A DNA stretch of 64,000 nt from Mortierella alpina (taxonomy: Eukaryota > Mortierellomycota > Mortierellomycetes > Mortierellales > Mortierellaceae). Positions 1 to 10,316 of this stretch are shown here, one piece after another. Both the position numbers and the translations under genes were made by a program. Location of the stretch: the NCBI GenBank assembly GCA_029449245.1, contig JANATF010000013.1, positions 620,001-684,000 of the forward strand, in the 5' to 3' direction. The notes under the pieces are model-generated. The model was not told the origin of the DNA, ran no database searches, and worked only from the letters and a program-made list of their open reading frames with translations. Positions within the stretch are counted from its first letter, which is position 1. The number at the start of each line of letters is the position of its first letter.

Positions 1-3000
1 GGTCCACCATATCTTTGGTTTGAATCTTGAGCGCCAGAGAGTTTCTAGAATGATTGCTCTTGGATTCCTTGATCTCCTCTAGGCTTTCTGAGATGTTAGA
101 GGAGCCCTGTGCTGATGCGGTTGCTCCTACATCGTACCCTGGTTCAAAGGCACCAGACCTGCTGGAAATATCACCAGTGCCAGCCAACGGAACAAGATTG
201 GTGTCCTCCTCCTTGTCGTGGCCAATTTTCTCGTACTTGTCTGACTGAGAAGATTTCCGCAGGTTCCTGAATGGTCCTGCGTACTCTCCCGACTCTTTTG
301 CCGCAGTCGACTTGGCATCGATTGCGTGAGCTGTGGTCTCATGGTTATCGTCATATTGCTCGCCATCGTCCGACAATCCGAGTGTTCGATGTCGTATTCC
401 ACCAACCGAGTCGTCCATGAAGGCACTTGAGTTGCCAAACGCAACTTCGGAGGGAGCGGGAATTTCGTTCATGGCACAGGAAGACTCGTCGTCGTCAAAG
501 TTCCGCAGTCCTGTATCCAAAGGTAAGAACTTTGTCCGGGACTTGAACAGATTGCCGCATAGGATCTTGAAATACACGGTCAGGCCGATCAAGACCACGA
601 CGACAAATCCACCGACGAGCGCATGCTTGAGCCAAAGAACGCCGACCATAGTGAATTGAAAAATGATCAAGCCATCCGTAGTGTACTGAAATACGTGGCG
701 AAAGAACTTTCCGCTGTTCTCGTACTTGCGGATGTAACAGTATGCGAGTTGGTACTTGAAGACCAGCAATGCAAATGCGAAAAATGGTACCGCTGCCACA
801 AGGATCAGGGGATTGATGACCGAGTAGATGATGGTGATGACGATGGCGAGGATATTCTGAGGATAATAATAATAATACTGGAAACACCACGGCACTGTTG
901 CCCTTTGCAACGACCTGGGTGTCGGGGTGAGTTTCCGCGCCGTGACAAAGCCATGGATCACAAGCTGAGCCCAAACTTGGACAAGTTCCAATGCGTGGGT
1001 ACAGGTATTGAAGACGATATAAAAGACAAAGAATGTCGCTCCTGAGGGCAGCGTCTCGGCAAGCATAGTGAAAATGTTGGTTGGAACCTGGATCAGTGTG
1101 ATAATTGACTTGAGAATGGCGGTTCCGATCATGAAGACAAAGAGAACATTAAAAATCAGGAAGTGGTAGTAGCGACGGAAAACATTCCCCTCCAATGCCG
1201 AGTAGGACACCGGTAGTTCCTGCTTTGATATCTCTACATCGAAAGACAGGGAACAGAGATGATGTCGTAAGTATTCCTGGAGATATTTTGCTTGAAGAGA
1301 GCGGTATCTGCGTGGTAACATCTGCTTACCAACAATGATAACAGGTGCGAGTCCAAGAAAAATATTGACAAAAACAATGGGTAGCACGTTTTGCAGCAGT
1401 GAGAGCATGAATGGTGAAGCATCCAAAACCGGCTTTAGGAATTGAAATTTTTCCGAAAGTGCGACCACGGACGTCAGAAGCAAGAAGGATGATGTTGGGA
1501 AGATCCAGAATATAATCAACACCCTATATCGAAATCAATGGAAGTGAATTAGCAATGCTTTCGGAATCAAATCCTTGTTGATATTGAAAAATGAAAGAAG
1601 AAATATTCTCACGAGCACACGATCTGCTGAAACTCACCAAATGCTCAGGTTAACAATTATAGTGCGCGAGAGCTGATTCCGGAAGCTGGCTGTCAAATTG
1701 CTCCAAAGGACATCCCGTGGCTCCATAGCTTGCCGAACACTCAAACCCTGGGGCCGAGAATCGATCTTGGCCTGCGCACACAATTGTGCAGAAAGGTGGT
1801 GCTTGAAGGTCACGAATCCATAAGAGGTTGATTTGTAGCGCAGAGAACCGTCTCTCAACTCACCGACCTTGCGATCCAGTTTGTTGTACTTTTTGACGAG
1901 ATAATCGATCGATAGAACGCGATCTCCGCCCTTGAACCGCTTTACTGTCCGAGTGGGCTGGTATTCATCCAAGGACCGGCGGTCTAGTGCGGCCAACATA
2001 TTCCAGATCGTGACGATCCCGGATTGATTCAGGGACATGTTGGAGCCCTTGGGCTGCAGGCAATGAGAGTCTGATTCTGCCTCCCCATGGACATAGACGT
2101 CGATAATGTCCGAGTGCTGTGAAAGTGCGGAGAGTGGGATATTGAGCTGGGGTTGAGCGACTGTTGATTGGGCATGTGCTATCCGCTTGCGGGCAAAGAT
2201 GGACTTGCGGATCTTGTGGAATAGTTTCTTGTCCTGATACATTTCATGCGTGATCTTTCCCAAGGTCGAAAAGTCGATGCTCTGAAGGGCGGCAGAATCA
2301 CGGCCGGGGGCTGAAGCCGCCTGCAGGAGCGGGTGGTGGGTGGTGGGAATGACGGGTGAGCTGATGAGGAATTTGCCGTGCTTGATACTGTCGAGCACTT
2401 CGCGCGCGAGGTCGATATGGGCCTTTTCCAGCATGTTGAGTGCACTCTCTCTCCTGTCAATCTTTTGGCTGAGCCGTCCACAGTGCTGTACAACTGTCGC
2501 AGACTCGACGGGTCCCATTTTGAGTGATTCAAAATACTGTTTGAGAGCCGCGTCTGACCGCAGGTTGGAGGGCAAACGACTGACAAAGATAGATCGCTCA
2601 GCAATTTCGCCCTGACGGATCCGCTGGAGTGTGTACTCCCGTCGAAGATCCATCCACTGCCAATAGTTCTTGAAGAGCAAAAACATCCAGCTCACTGTGA
2701 CGACGTAGGTGAGCAAGACATGGGCCCAAAGGAGGTTAGAGTCGTCCTGGATGTTGAGGATGCTGAACCTCGGTACCTCCACAAAATTTTTGTCTCCAAA
2801 GTAGTGAATCGGGAGCAGGATGATGCCGACGATGATGGCGTTGAATATGCAGAACTGGAGGCACATCTTGAGGAAGCGCAGGAACATGACGGCGTCCAGA
2901 CCGACGTTGGCGATATAGAACTCTTCCGGCAATTTGATGGTGGGTTTGATCCAGCCTAGGAATTTCATGGACATGGGTGGTGTTGGGTTGCTAGTGTTGT

Positions 3001-3367
3001 TGATAATAAGACAAAACAAGACAACACAAGACAAAAAAGCGTTAGCGCGATGCAATGCAGTGCGCACAGTCTCGAGGATCGATAAAGTATCACGCAGCCA
3101 AGTGCATGTGTATACACCGAACGATTAGGAGACACAGAAAAAATGATCGTAAAAAGGAGACAACGGAATGCAGCGGTCAACCGATGACCGGTGCGTTACT
3201 TACACCTTGAGACGACAGCGCGGCGAATAGAGGTACTGAAGGGTCTTTTTGCGTCGGTTCCACTCAAAGACGCCGATGCAGACAACGCTGACGCCAGCAC
3301 TGAGGCCAATCTGGGCCATCAGGCCGTTGTAGGTCGGCACCAGGTAGCGGGTGGAGTAGTCGGACAT
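1..3367 (-). CDS. OSCA/CSC1-like osmosensitive cation channel (3' end outside window)
   Basis: Calcium-permeable, stretch-activated cation channel of the OSCA/CSC1/TMEM63 (DUF221) family, expected in the plasma membrane or an internal membrane. Exons on the minus strand are 3367-3204, 2990-1638 and 1523 to beyond base 1. Both introns have good GT-AG ends and the phases agree. Exon 1 encodes the first TM helix. Exon 2 carries FLGWIKPTIKLPEE and the GLDAVMFLRF helix typical of the family, then the RNA-recognition-like cytosolic domain (SIFVSRLP). Exon 3 holds the pore TM helices with the hallmark FQYYYYPQN and then a charged serine-rich tail with no stop before the window edge. The ATG at 3367 (MSDYSTRYLVP) is the first that gives the expected N-terminal helix. 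Confident in family; the C-terminal tail is incomplete and ion selectivity is inferred from homologues. Confidence 0.9.
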
Positions 3368-3615
3368 GTCGAGCGGGCAGGCGAGCCAGTGGCCAAGTTC
3401 CCGGGGACCGTGCGCCGGTAGGATGCGATCAGGTCAGCAGGCGGTGCGACAAAGAGTGGTAAGTGTGAGTGGTGAGTGGTGAGTGGTGAGTGTGAGTGGG
3501 AGTGTGAGTGGGAGTGGGAGTGTAAGTGTGAGTGTGTGGGTGAGTGAGAGAGAGCGAGAGAGAGTGTGTGTGTGAGAGAGAGAGAGAGAGAGACAGTGGA
3601 GAGAGAGAGAGAGTG

Positions 3616-3649
<34 letters not shown>

Positions 3650-6069
3650 GGTGAAAAAGGATATGACAGAATAGTACAGGACAGAAAGAAGAAACAGGTG
3701 GAATAGTGTCTACGGGCAGGGATAAGGGCTGTATCGGCTGCTCTATGCCGCACACCACGCAGATCACGATCAAGAGAAAGAGCGAGAGAGAGCGAGAGAG
3801 AGCGAGAGAGTTGCGCTACAGGAAGAGCACACAAGAGAACGAGAAAGGGAGAGAGACAAGACAAGACAGACAGGAGAGAGAGAGGGGGTGTGACACTCGC
3901 TCAAGACAGACAAGGGTGAATGAGGGTCTCCTGGTGTGTGGGTGTGTGGGTGTGCACTACCACTTGCTGGCCAAGGGCGAAGGACACTGCGCAAGGGCGG
4001 AATTGGGATGCTGGAGCGGATAGGAACAGGCGGATTGAATCAGGTGAGATTCAATCAATTGAATGAGGACATCGAGTGAATTGAGGAATGAGAGAGACCC
4101 AACTTGTGAGATGGATGAGAGTGGCGGGAGGGGAAAAAAAAAAAGAGAGAGAGTGTGTGTGTGCAAACGAAGTCGGCAAAATGACGAATAGGGATCACAG
4201 GTGCCCGGTTGGTGGCACTGAAGCAACTCGGTCCATCTACTACTGTACATTGTCTGCTGTACGTTTGCTGCAACGGACAACCACACCATCGACAGGCTCG
4301 TCGCCTCTCTCCATTCCATGGACTCTGTTGTGGAGTCGGAGATTCATATCTTCTTTGCGTCTTTCCGTCGTTCTTTCCTCCACCTGTCCCCATTGCTTAT
4401 GCTTATGCTTATTTGCAATACGCTCGACCTTCCTCATCCTTCGTTCTCTCTCGCTCTCGCTCTCTCTCTCTTTCTCTCTCTGCAGCACACTCAAACAAAC
4501 AAACACACCGTCAGGCACACAGTCAGGCAGTCGGACCCAACATCTCTCTCGGCCAGACACCCTCGTCATCGAGACGTACCCTGTTTCTTTTTACGCCAGA
4601 CCATGCAAGACCATGGCCAATAAGCCCTGGGGTCGCGAGACAGCCGCTCTTTGGCGGAAAAACGCACACCCGGCCAACTCTCCTGCCCGCTGCTCTTCCC
4701 TCATACATGCACCAAGAATAGACTAGACTAGACTGCTAGCACCGACGCGAGAGAACCTTGTGCGGAACAGATCGACGCATTCGCGTTACCAGGATTGCTC
4801 ACATTCTCTCTGTCTCTCTCTCTCCTTCTCTTTCTTTCTACAGAAGTAGTGTAATAGATCTTCCTGTCGACAGTGCACACTGCTTCAGCCCAATGTACCC
4901 GCCCTGCACGCAGTCAGATCGCGGATCTTTGGATCGTCTTGTTCATGTACTTCACGTCCCATACAATGACATCAAACGGCCAATGGCAGACGTGCGTTGG
5001 GCATGAACTTATTTATTGATGTAGGTGGGATCACCTTTTTCGTCTCCGGTTTGCAAACTGGTGAGATCGTCCAAGTTTTTTGTTGTATTGCGGTCTGTCG
5101 GGTCCGCATGAGCGTAATCCTTCTCGGTGTTTATGGCGCCATCGAGATGGATGAAGACCCGGATACGATGAGGTTCACTAGAGCAAGGTCCACACATTGT
5201 TACCCTTGCAGCCCTCTATCGGGTGAATTTCCTTCACTTGACAGGATCGGTCCATCGAGTGGGATAGTGGGCGGGTACTGAGGTGGTCCACGAAGATCTC
5301 TGCAGCAGCGGGGGTAAGGGTACGAGGCCCCCTTTTGATAGGACTTGGAAATACTGGAACAGGTTACGCTCCCTTCTACACCAACAAGGATTCTAGGAAA
5401 CAACCCCTCCTGTTGCGATATAACATGTATATAGCAATTGAAAATTGAGTATGAGAATGAGAATGAGAATGCAGCACGGAATAGGAGGGATCCAAGGAAG
5501 TTGGTCGCTAGTTAGTTTTGCAAACAGGAAGGGAGCACTGTACCGCCTCTCTATCTATCTATCCATCCCTCTATCTATCGACATGAAGGCCCGCCTCAGC
5601 CAAGTTGGACTTCTTGGAGCAGAGGTATGCAAGGAGGAAAACTGAGAGTGTGGGAACTGGAGGAAGAGGTGATTATGCCAAGTGGGCTGCCGACACCTAT
5701 TTATGTTCATCCTACAAGTCTGAATCAGGGACCTTGCGATCCTCCGCGGGTTTCTTGCTACATATGTCAATGAGGAAGATGCATGACAGTGAGGGGCTTA
5801 ACAATAGGAAAGATGCATGATAGGCGAGGTTGAAACAATAGGGACGGAGAATGTATGAAAGTGTGTCGTGTACAAGAGAGTAAAAAATGTAACAATAGAG
5901 AATTGACAAGGAGTCTCAAAGTTCATGGATACAGGATGGTCGGTCTCATCCCGCAAGGGCAATAGTTTGAGAAAATCGCGGTCCGAAAAGCTTTACTGAT
6001 ATATTCATTGAGTAACACTTATTCATCCATTTCTAGGTGACGAAGGACGTCGCATTGACGACGACGTTT
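3368..6069. other. Intergenic, GA/CT-rich upstream region of the channel gene
   Basis: No convincing gene. Bases 3465-3660 and 3775-3890 are GA/GT-rich microsatellite (CT-rich when read as the promoter of the channel gene), and 4440-4500 and 4800-4850 are CT tracts. Open frames here are low-complexity products of these tracts. A 62-codon frame at 5009-5197 on the minus strand has ordinary composition but no recognisable similarity and no splice partners I could find. Confidence 0.6.
3465..3890. repeat. GTGAGT/GAGA microsatellite tract
   Basis: Runs of GGTGAGT, GGGAGTGTGAGT and long (GA)n between 3465 and 3890, immediately upstream of the start codon of the channel gene. Read on the coding strand this is a pyrimidine-rich tract, a layout seen at several promoters in this window. 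Confidence 0.8.
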
Positions 6070-9000
6070 CTAGTTGACAAAGAGGAATCGCAAATCTTCT
6101 GGCGTCAAGCGAGCAAGCGCTGCTGGATCATTGCCTGAAAGGAATATGGCAAAAATTGTTGCTTTTTAGTTAGAAACATCATTCCAACTGTCATGCATGA
6201 TCGAGAAAAGACCAAATGACCTACCAATGGTACTATCGACCATGGCTTGCTTCTTTTCTTGAAGCTGCAAGATTCTGCTTTCGATGGAGTTTTCAATGAT
6301 GAGACGCGTGATCAGGATCGGACGATATTGGCCAATACGATGAATACGGTCCATGGCTTGTAACTCTGTGTGAAGAAAAACAATCGCGCTATTAGTTACA
6401 GAAAAGGGATACCAATGCATATATCTGACAAAACACTGCAGATGTGGGCCATACCTGCAGCTGGATTCCACCAAGGATCACAAATAAAGACACGACTGGC
6501 CGCTGTGAGATTCAGTGCCACACCTCCGGCCTTGAGTGAGATCAGGAAGACAGTTACTGTAGGATCGTCCGAGAACTTTTTGATAGACGCATCGCGTTGA
6601 TACGGTGTCATATGTCCATCGAGTTTGACACACTATTCAAAAGTGTTTGAAAGCGTCGTCATAATGTAAATAAACATTGCATCCACTGCACCACAGCCAC
6701 GCTTCAACAGTGACAGCTGAGCAATTACCTTGAATCCCGCCTTCTCCAGGCGCCACTTGATTAGATCCAAGAAAGTAACATACTGAGAGAAGCAAATACT
6801 CCTATTAAAGCAAAAACAATGATATTTAGGTACAAGTTCCAGACTTTTTCAACATCAAACAATAACACGCGTGCTAGGAACATACTTGGTGGAGCGATCT
6901 TCACGCTGAAGATTGTAGAGGTGCTCAACAAGAGCCTCGATCTTGGTCGAGCTGCGCCACGTATCCATATTGATACGGTTGACAATAGATGTGCGGGCGA
7001 ATGTCTTGTGTCGGACCTCTGCATCGTATTCAGTCTCGTCCTTGACATATGTGGGCTGTTGAAGGTCAATGGAGAGAGGGATGTGGCAAACTGGACACTC
7101 TGGTGCCTCAACCGAAGACGATGTAATGTACTGATCTGCATCCTCACGACAGAACAAATGGTGGCACTTGCTGACAATGGGATCTTCCGCCTAAGCAATA
7201 AAGAGAGTGGACCCTTTCAGAATGAGAGGAACTTTTTCGACTCATGGCACTAAACACCAAGACGGAAGTGCTTGCGAGTCTACATACCTCTTCTTGACAG
7301 ATCGAACACACAAGAGTCTCAGGGAGGCCAACCTCGCCTGGCTTCACCTTTTTCAGCACCATGTCAGGATGATCAACCATTTGTCGCATCTTTGTCAGCA
7401 GCTCAAAGATATTGGCGTAGTTATTAAGAACGGTCCCCTGCTCCACATAGGTCGTGAACTTGCGCTTGGTGTCACTGAACAATGACTCGTATAGATCCTC
7501 TTCTTCCTCGTTAAAGAGGTAACGCGCAACTGTCATCTTTCGCGGAGGCAAGCCCAGATCATCAGCCCTCTCAACTTTGGTTCGACGCAACATGATGCGA
7601 TCAAGCAACTTGCGGAGCTTTTGGAATGCCTTTTCTCCTGCACCTTGACTACCATAATTTTGAATGGGCTTGAGTACTTCATTGTTCCACCAACAGCAAT
7701 GACTGCGTACAAAGAAAAGAAAGAGGTGAGATTGAATACGCGCATTCAACATACACGTTCATGACAACGGTATCCATCTTACTCCATAGGTCTATGACCA
7801 CAGTCGTCGCAGTTCTTCATGTTGCTGTATTTCCAATGAAGAGACTTGCAGGGGCATTTTTTACAGTAATAATAACCATAGGGGTCCGCTTGCATGAATC
7901 GAATGAGAGAGTACAGTTCTCCGACACGGTTTTGCATCGGTGTGCCCGAGAGAGACCATTTTCTCTCAGACTGAAGACCGAACTAGAGATTCAAAAAAAA
8001 GTAAAGTAGTAGGTGTGAGTAAAATGAAGATCTATTGCATTTCGACAGAATTAGATAAAGAACAGCAGAGGATACCTACAGCAGATCTAGCAGTATTACA
8101 CGAGCGTTCCTTGATGTTGTGCGCCTCATCAAGAATGATGCGATACCATTTGATTCGGTGAAGAAGAGAGTCCTCCTTGACCGTCATACCCTTTCGCTTG
8201 AATCCATACTTTTGCTTTCGGTATCCACTCTCAATGATAGAATCTAGAACAGGAGAACAATATCAGTGCCCATACCTCAAGCGACGGACATCAAGCGATG
8301 CCAATGGCGTCCACTGCATCAACAACCTACAGGTGGTCAACACGACATCGTGGCTCATAAGTTCCTTCATGCTCTCCGTTCGATTAGGACCATGATATAT
8401 GAGAACCTTCAGAGAAGGAGCATGGTCCGTGATTTCATTCCGCCACTGTACAATGGCTACGGTAGGCGCGATAATCAAGTTGGGCTTTCCTGGCTCTGTA
8501 AGGAGTAGCGAAATCATCTGAATCGTTTTCCCCATACCCATCTCATCCTAGAGTTTCGCCGAACGTGAGGTGAAGAGACATGAGTATTAGAGAGGGATGT
8601 GAGTACTTGTGTATACGATGTACCATCGCATCATCGAATTCAGACGTGGCAAGTGCAAGCTATCCATAGATTCTTACTGCAAGAATTCCTCCTTTGAACT
8701 AGCATCGGACCAGAAGAATGACCAGAAAAAAAATTAGCAGATGCCTCACGACGAAACATGAAAATTCTAAAGACCAAAAGAAGAGACCAAAGGAAGTTCG
8801 GCTCACCAGTGTGTTTTCCTGCTTCCGCATCCAACCCAGCCCCTCTCTCTGAAAGGGCAGGAGCTTTAGCTTTAATCCCTCTGGCTGGTCTGCCAGCTCA
8901 GGTTTGAAAACGGTGACCTTGTCGAGATCATCCCAAACATGCCCCAGTTCAGGGTGATGTTCGAGGAGTTGCATATTGACCTTTTCCATCTATATTATGC

Positions 9001-9870
9001 AGTTCAAGTCGCAAGTCTTATTAACAACGCATGCCTTACTCTGGTTCATAGAGATTCCCGCGATCTTACCCAAGTCATGGTGGGGGCGCGGGCACGTCGA
9101 GGGGCACGACCACGACGCACAGGAGGTGCAGGAGCATCCGATTCAGAAGAGCTTTCGGTAGAAGGCCCTTCAGCCTTGACAGAGTCGTCGTCCGATTCAT
9201 CATCGCTATTATCAGAAACAACTCCGAAATCACTGCCTTCATCCTCACTATCGTCGTCACTGTCGCTCTTTTTGAACTGAGCCTTAAGAGCTGCAGAGGC
9301 CTTTATAGTAGCCGCACGACCCTTGGAGGACGACGACGGTGATGAAGAAGTGGATCCCTTGGGACTGGGCTTGAAGGTGCGTTTGGCTAAAGGAGCCGCT
9401 TTTGCTCTGGTCTGACGGGATCTTGTGCTGGGTACAGGCGTTGAGGCCGAGGAGCCTGCTGAGGAATCGGGTGCCGAGGAGAGTGGGGAATCGTCCAGGT
9501 CCTGCTCTCGCTTGATGACCTCGATCTTGACTCTAGAGCTACGGGTTCGCTTGACCGTGGAAGGCTCTGGTGGTGGGATGTGGACCTCGATCTTGCGCCG
9601 CTTTCCAAGTGCCACCGCGCTGGGGGAGACGACGGTGGATGGTAGGAAGTCGTCGTCGTCATCAATGTCGACATCGCTGTTCATATCCAGCTTTTGCAGA
9701 GAGATGCTTGTGTTGGGGCTAGAGGACTCTGAGTTGACGAGGCTGGTCATGGCCGACTCTGGGGCATCCTGGGCAGTGGATGACGAAGCGGACGACGAGG
9801 CGACGGACAGGCTGCGCTTGGAGCGGGTGGACCTGACGGGGACCACGGCGGAGGCCTTTTTTGGCGGCAT
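6070..9870 (-). CDS. RAD16: DNA repair protein RAD16 (SNF2 helicase with RING finger)
   Basis: Swi2/Snf2 ATPase and RING ubiquitin-ligase subunit of the Rad7-Rad16 complex for global-genome nucleotide excision repair in the nucleus. Twelve exons: 9870-9070, 8989-8807, 8698-8678, 8547-8331, 8243-8080, 7982-7783, 7702-7288, 7190-6886, 6801-6729, 6632-6455, 6365-6225, 6134-6070. They total 920 codons plus stop, all in phase. Residues 1-265 are Ser/Lys-rich and disordered, starting [11 protein letters not shown]. The Walker A region [13 protein letters not shown] lies near 331-343, DEAH at 446-449, a C4-type insert ([10 protein letters not shown]) within the helicase, the RING ([21 protein letters not shown]) from about 661, and motif VI as MDRIHRIGQ. 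The protein ends [12 protein letters not shown] as in RAD16 orthologues. Exon 3 is a 21-nt microexon coding FKGGILA, part of the ATP-binding loop. Divergent from the F-box gene across a 446-bp promoter. Confidence 0.95.
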
Positions 9871-10316
9871 GGTAGACAGGTGGGTTGATGAGGGCGGAGG
9901 CCAAAGGGTAATGGGCAATGGAGAGTGGAGAATAGAGAATGGAGAATGGAGATTGGAGAATGGAGAGGACAAGAGTGGTGCAGCGGGTCAAACGAGATTG
10001 GGCAGGGCGCTGTCGGAGAGCGAAGACTATTGCCAGGAGAGCCAGAGAGACAGCGAGGCAGGAAAGAGAGAGAGAGAAAGAGCGAGAGAAGCGGAGCAAG
10101 GGACAAGGGAAAAGGGCGTCTCCTCGTTTGGCCTGGTTAGTGGCGCACGCGGTCAACTCGATCGGGCCTTGCGCAGCCCATCGACGGCGGACTGTGCTTT
10201 CCAGCTGTCACCAGAACTTTGTTTTTTGTGTCCTGCCTGAGCAACGTGCACACCCCTGTCCCCTGTCCCCTGTCCCCTGTCCCCAGTGCACACCGCCTGA
10301 TGCACGCATCGGCACC
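9871..10316. promoter_or_regulatory. Bidirectional promoter between RAD16 and the F-box gene
   Basis: 446 bp between divergent start codons. It holds a GGAGAATGGAGA-type repeat (about 9918-9968, CT-rich when read toward RAD16), a GA-rich block at 10060-10115, and four exact 7-bp units CCCTGTC at 10254-10284, about 35 bp upstream of the F-box ATG. No TATA box is evident. Regulatory role is inferred from position only. Confidence 0.55.

Noticed and set aside
3319-4730. Several long frames in both directions rich in Ser, Leu, Arg or Glu
   Set aside because: They are translations of GA/CT and GT microsatellites in all frames; no domain, no conserved start, and they overlap each other and exon 1 of the channel gene.
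9425-10240. 271-codon plus-strand frame opposite RAD16 exon 1
   Set aside because: Antisense shadow of the Ser/Asp-rich RAD16 N-terminus; the sense frame continues by splicing into the helicase.
9939-10316. In-frame N-terminal extension of the F-box protein
   Set aside because: The extra residues come from GGAGAATGG and GA repeats in the promoter; the F-box begins right after the ATG at 10317.
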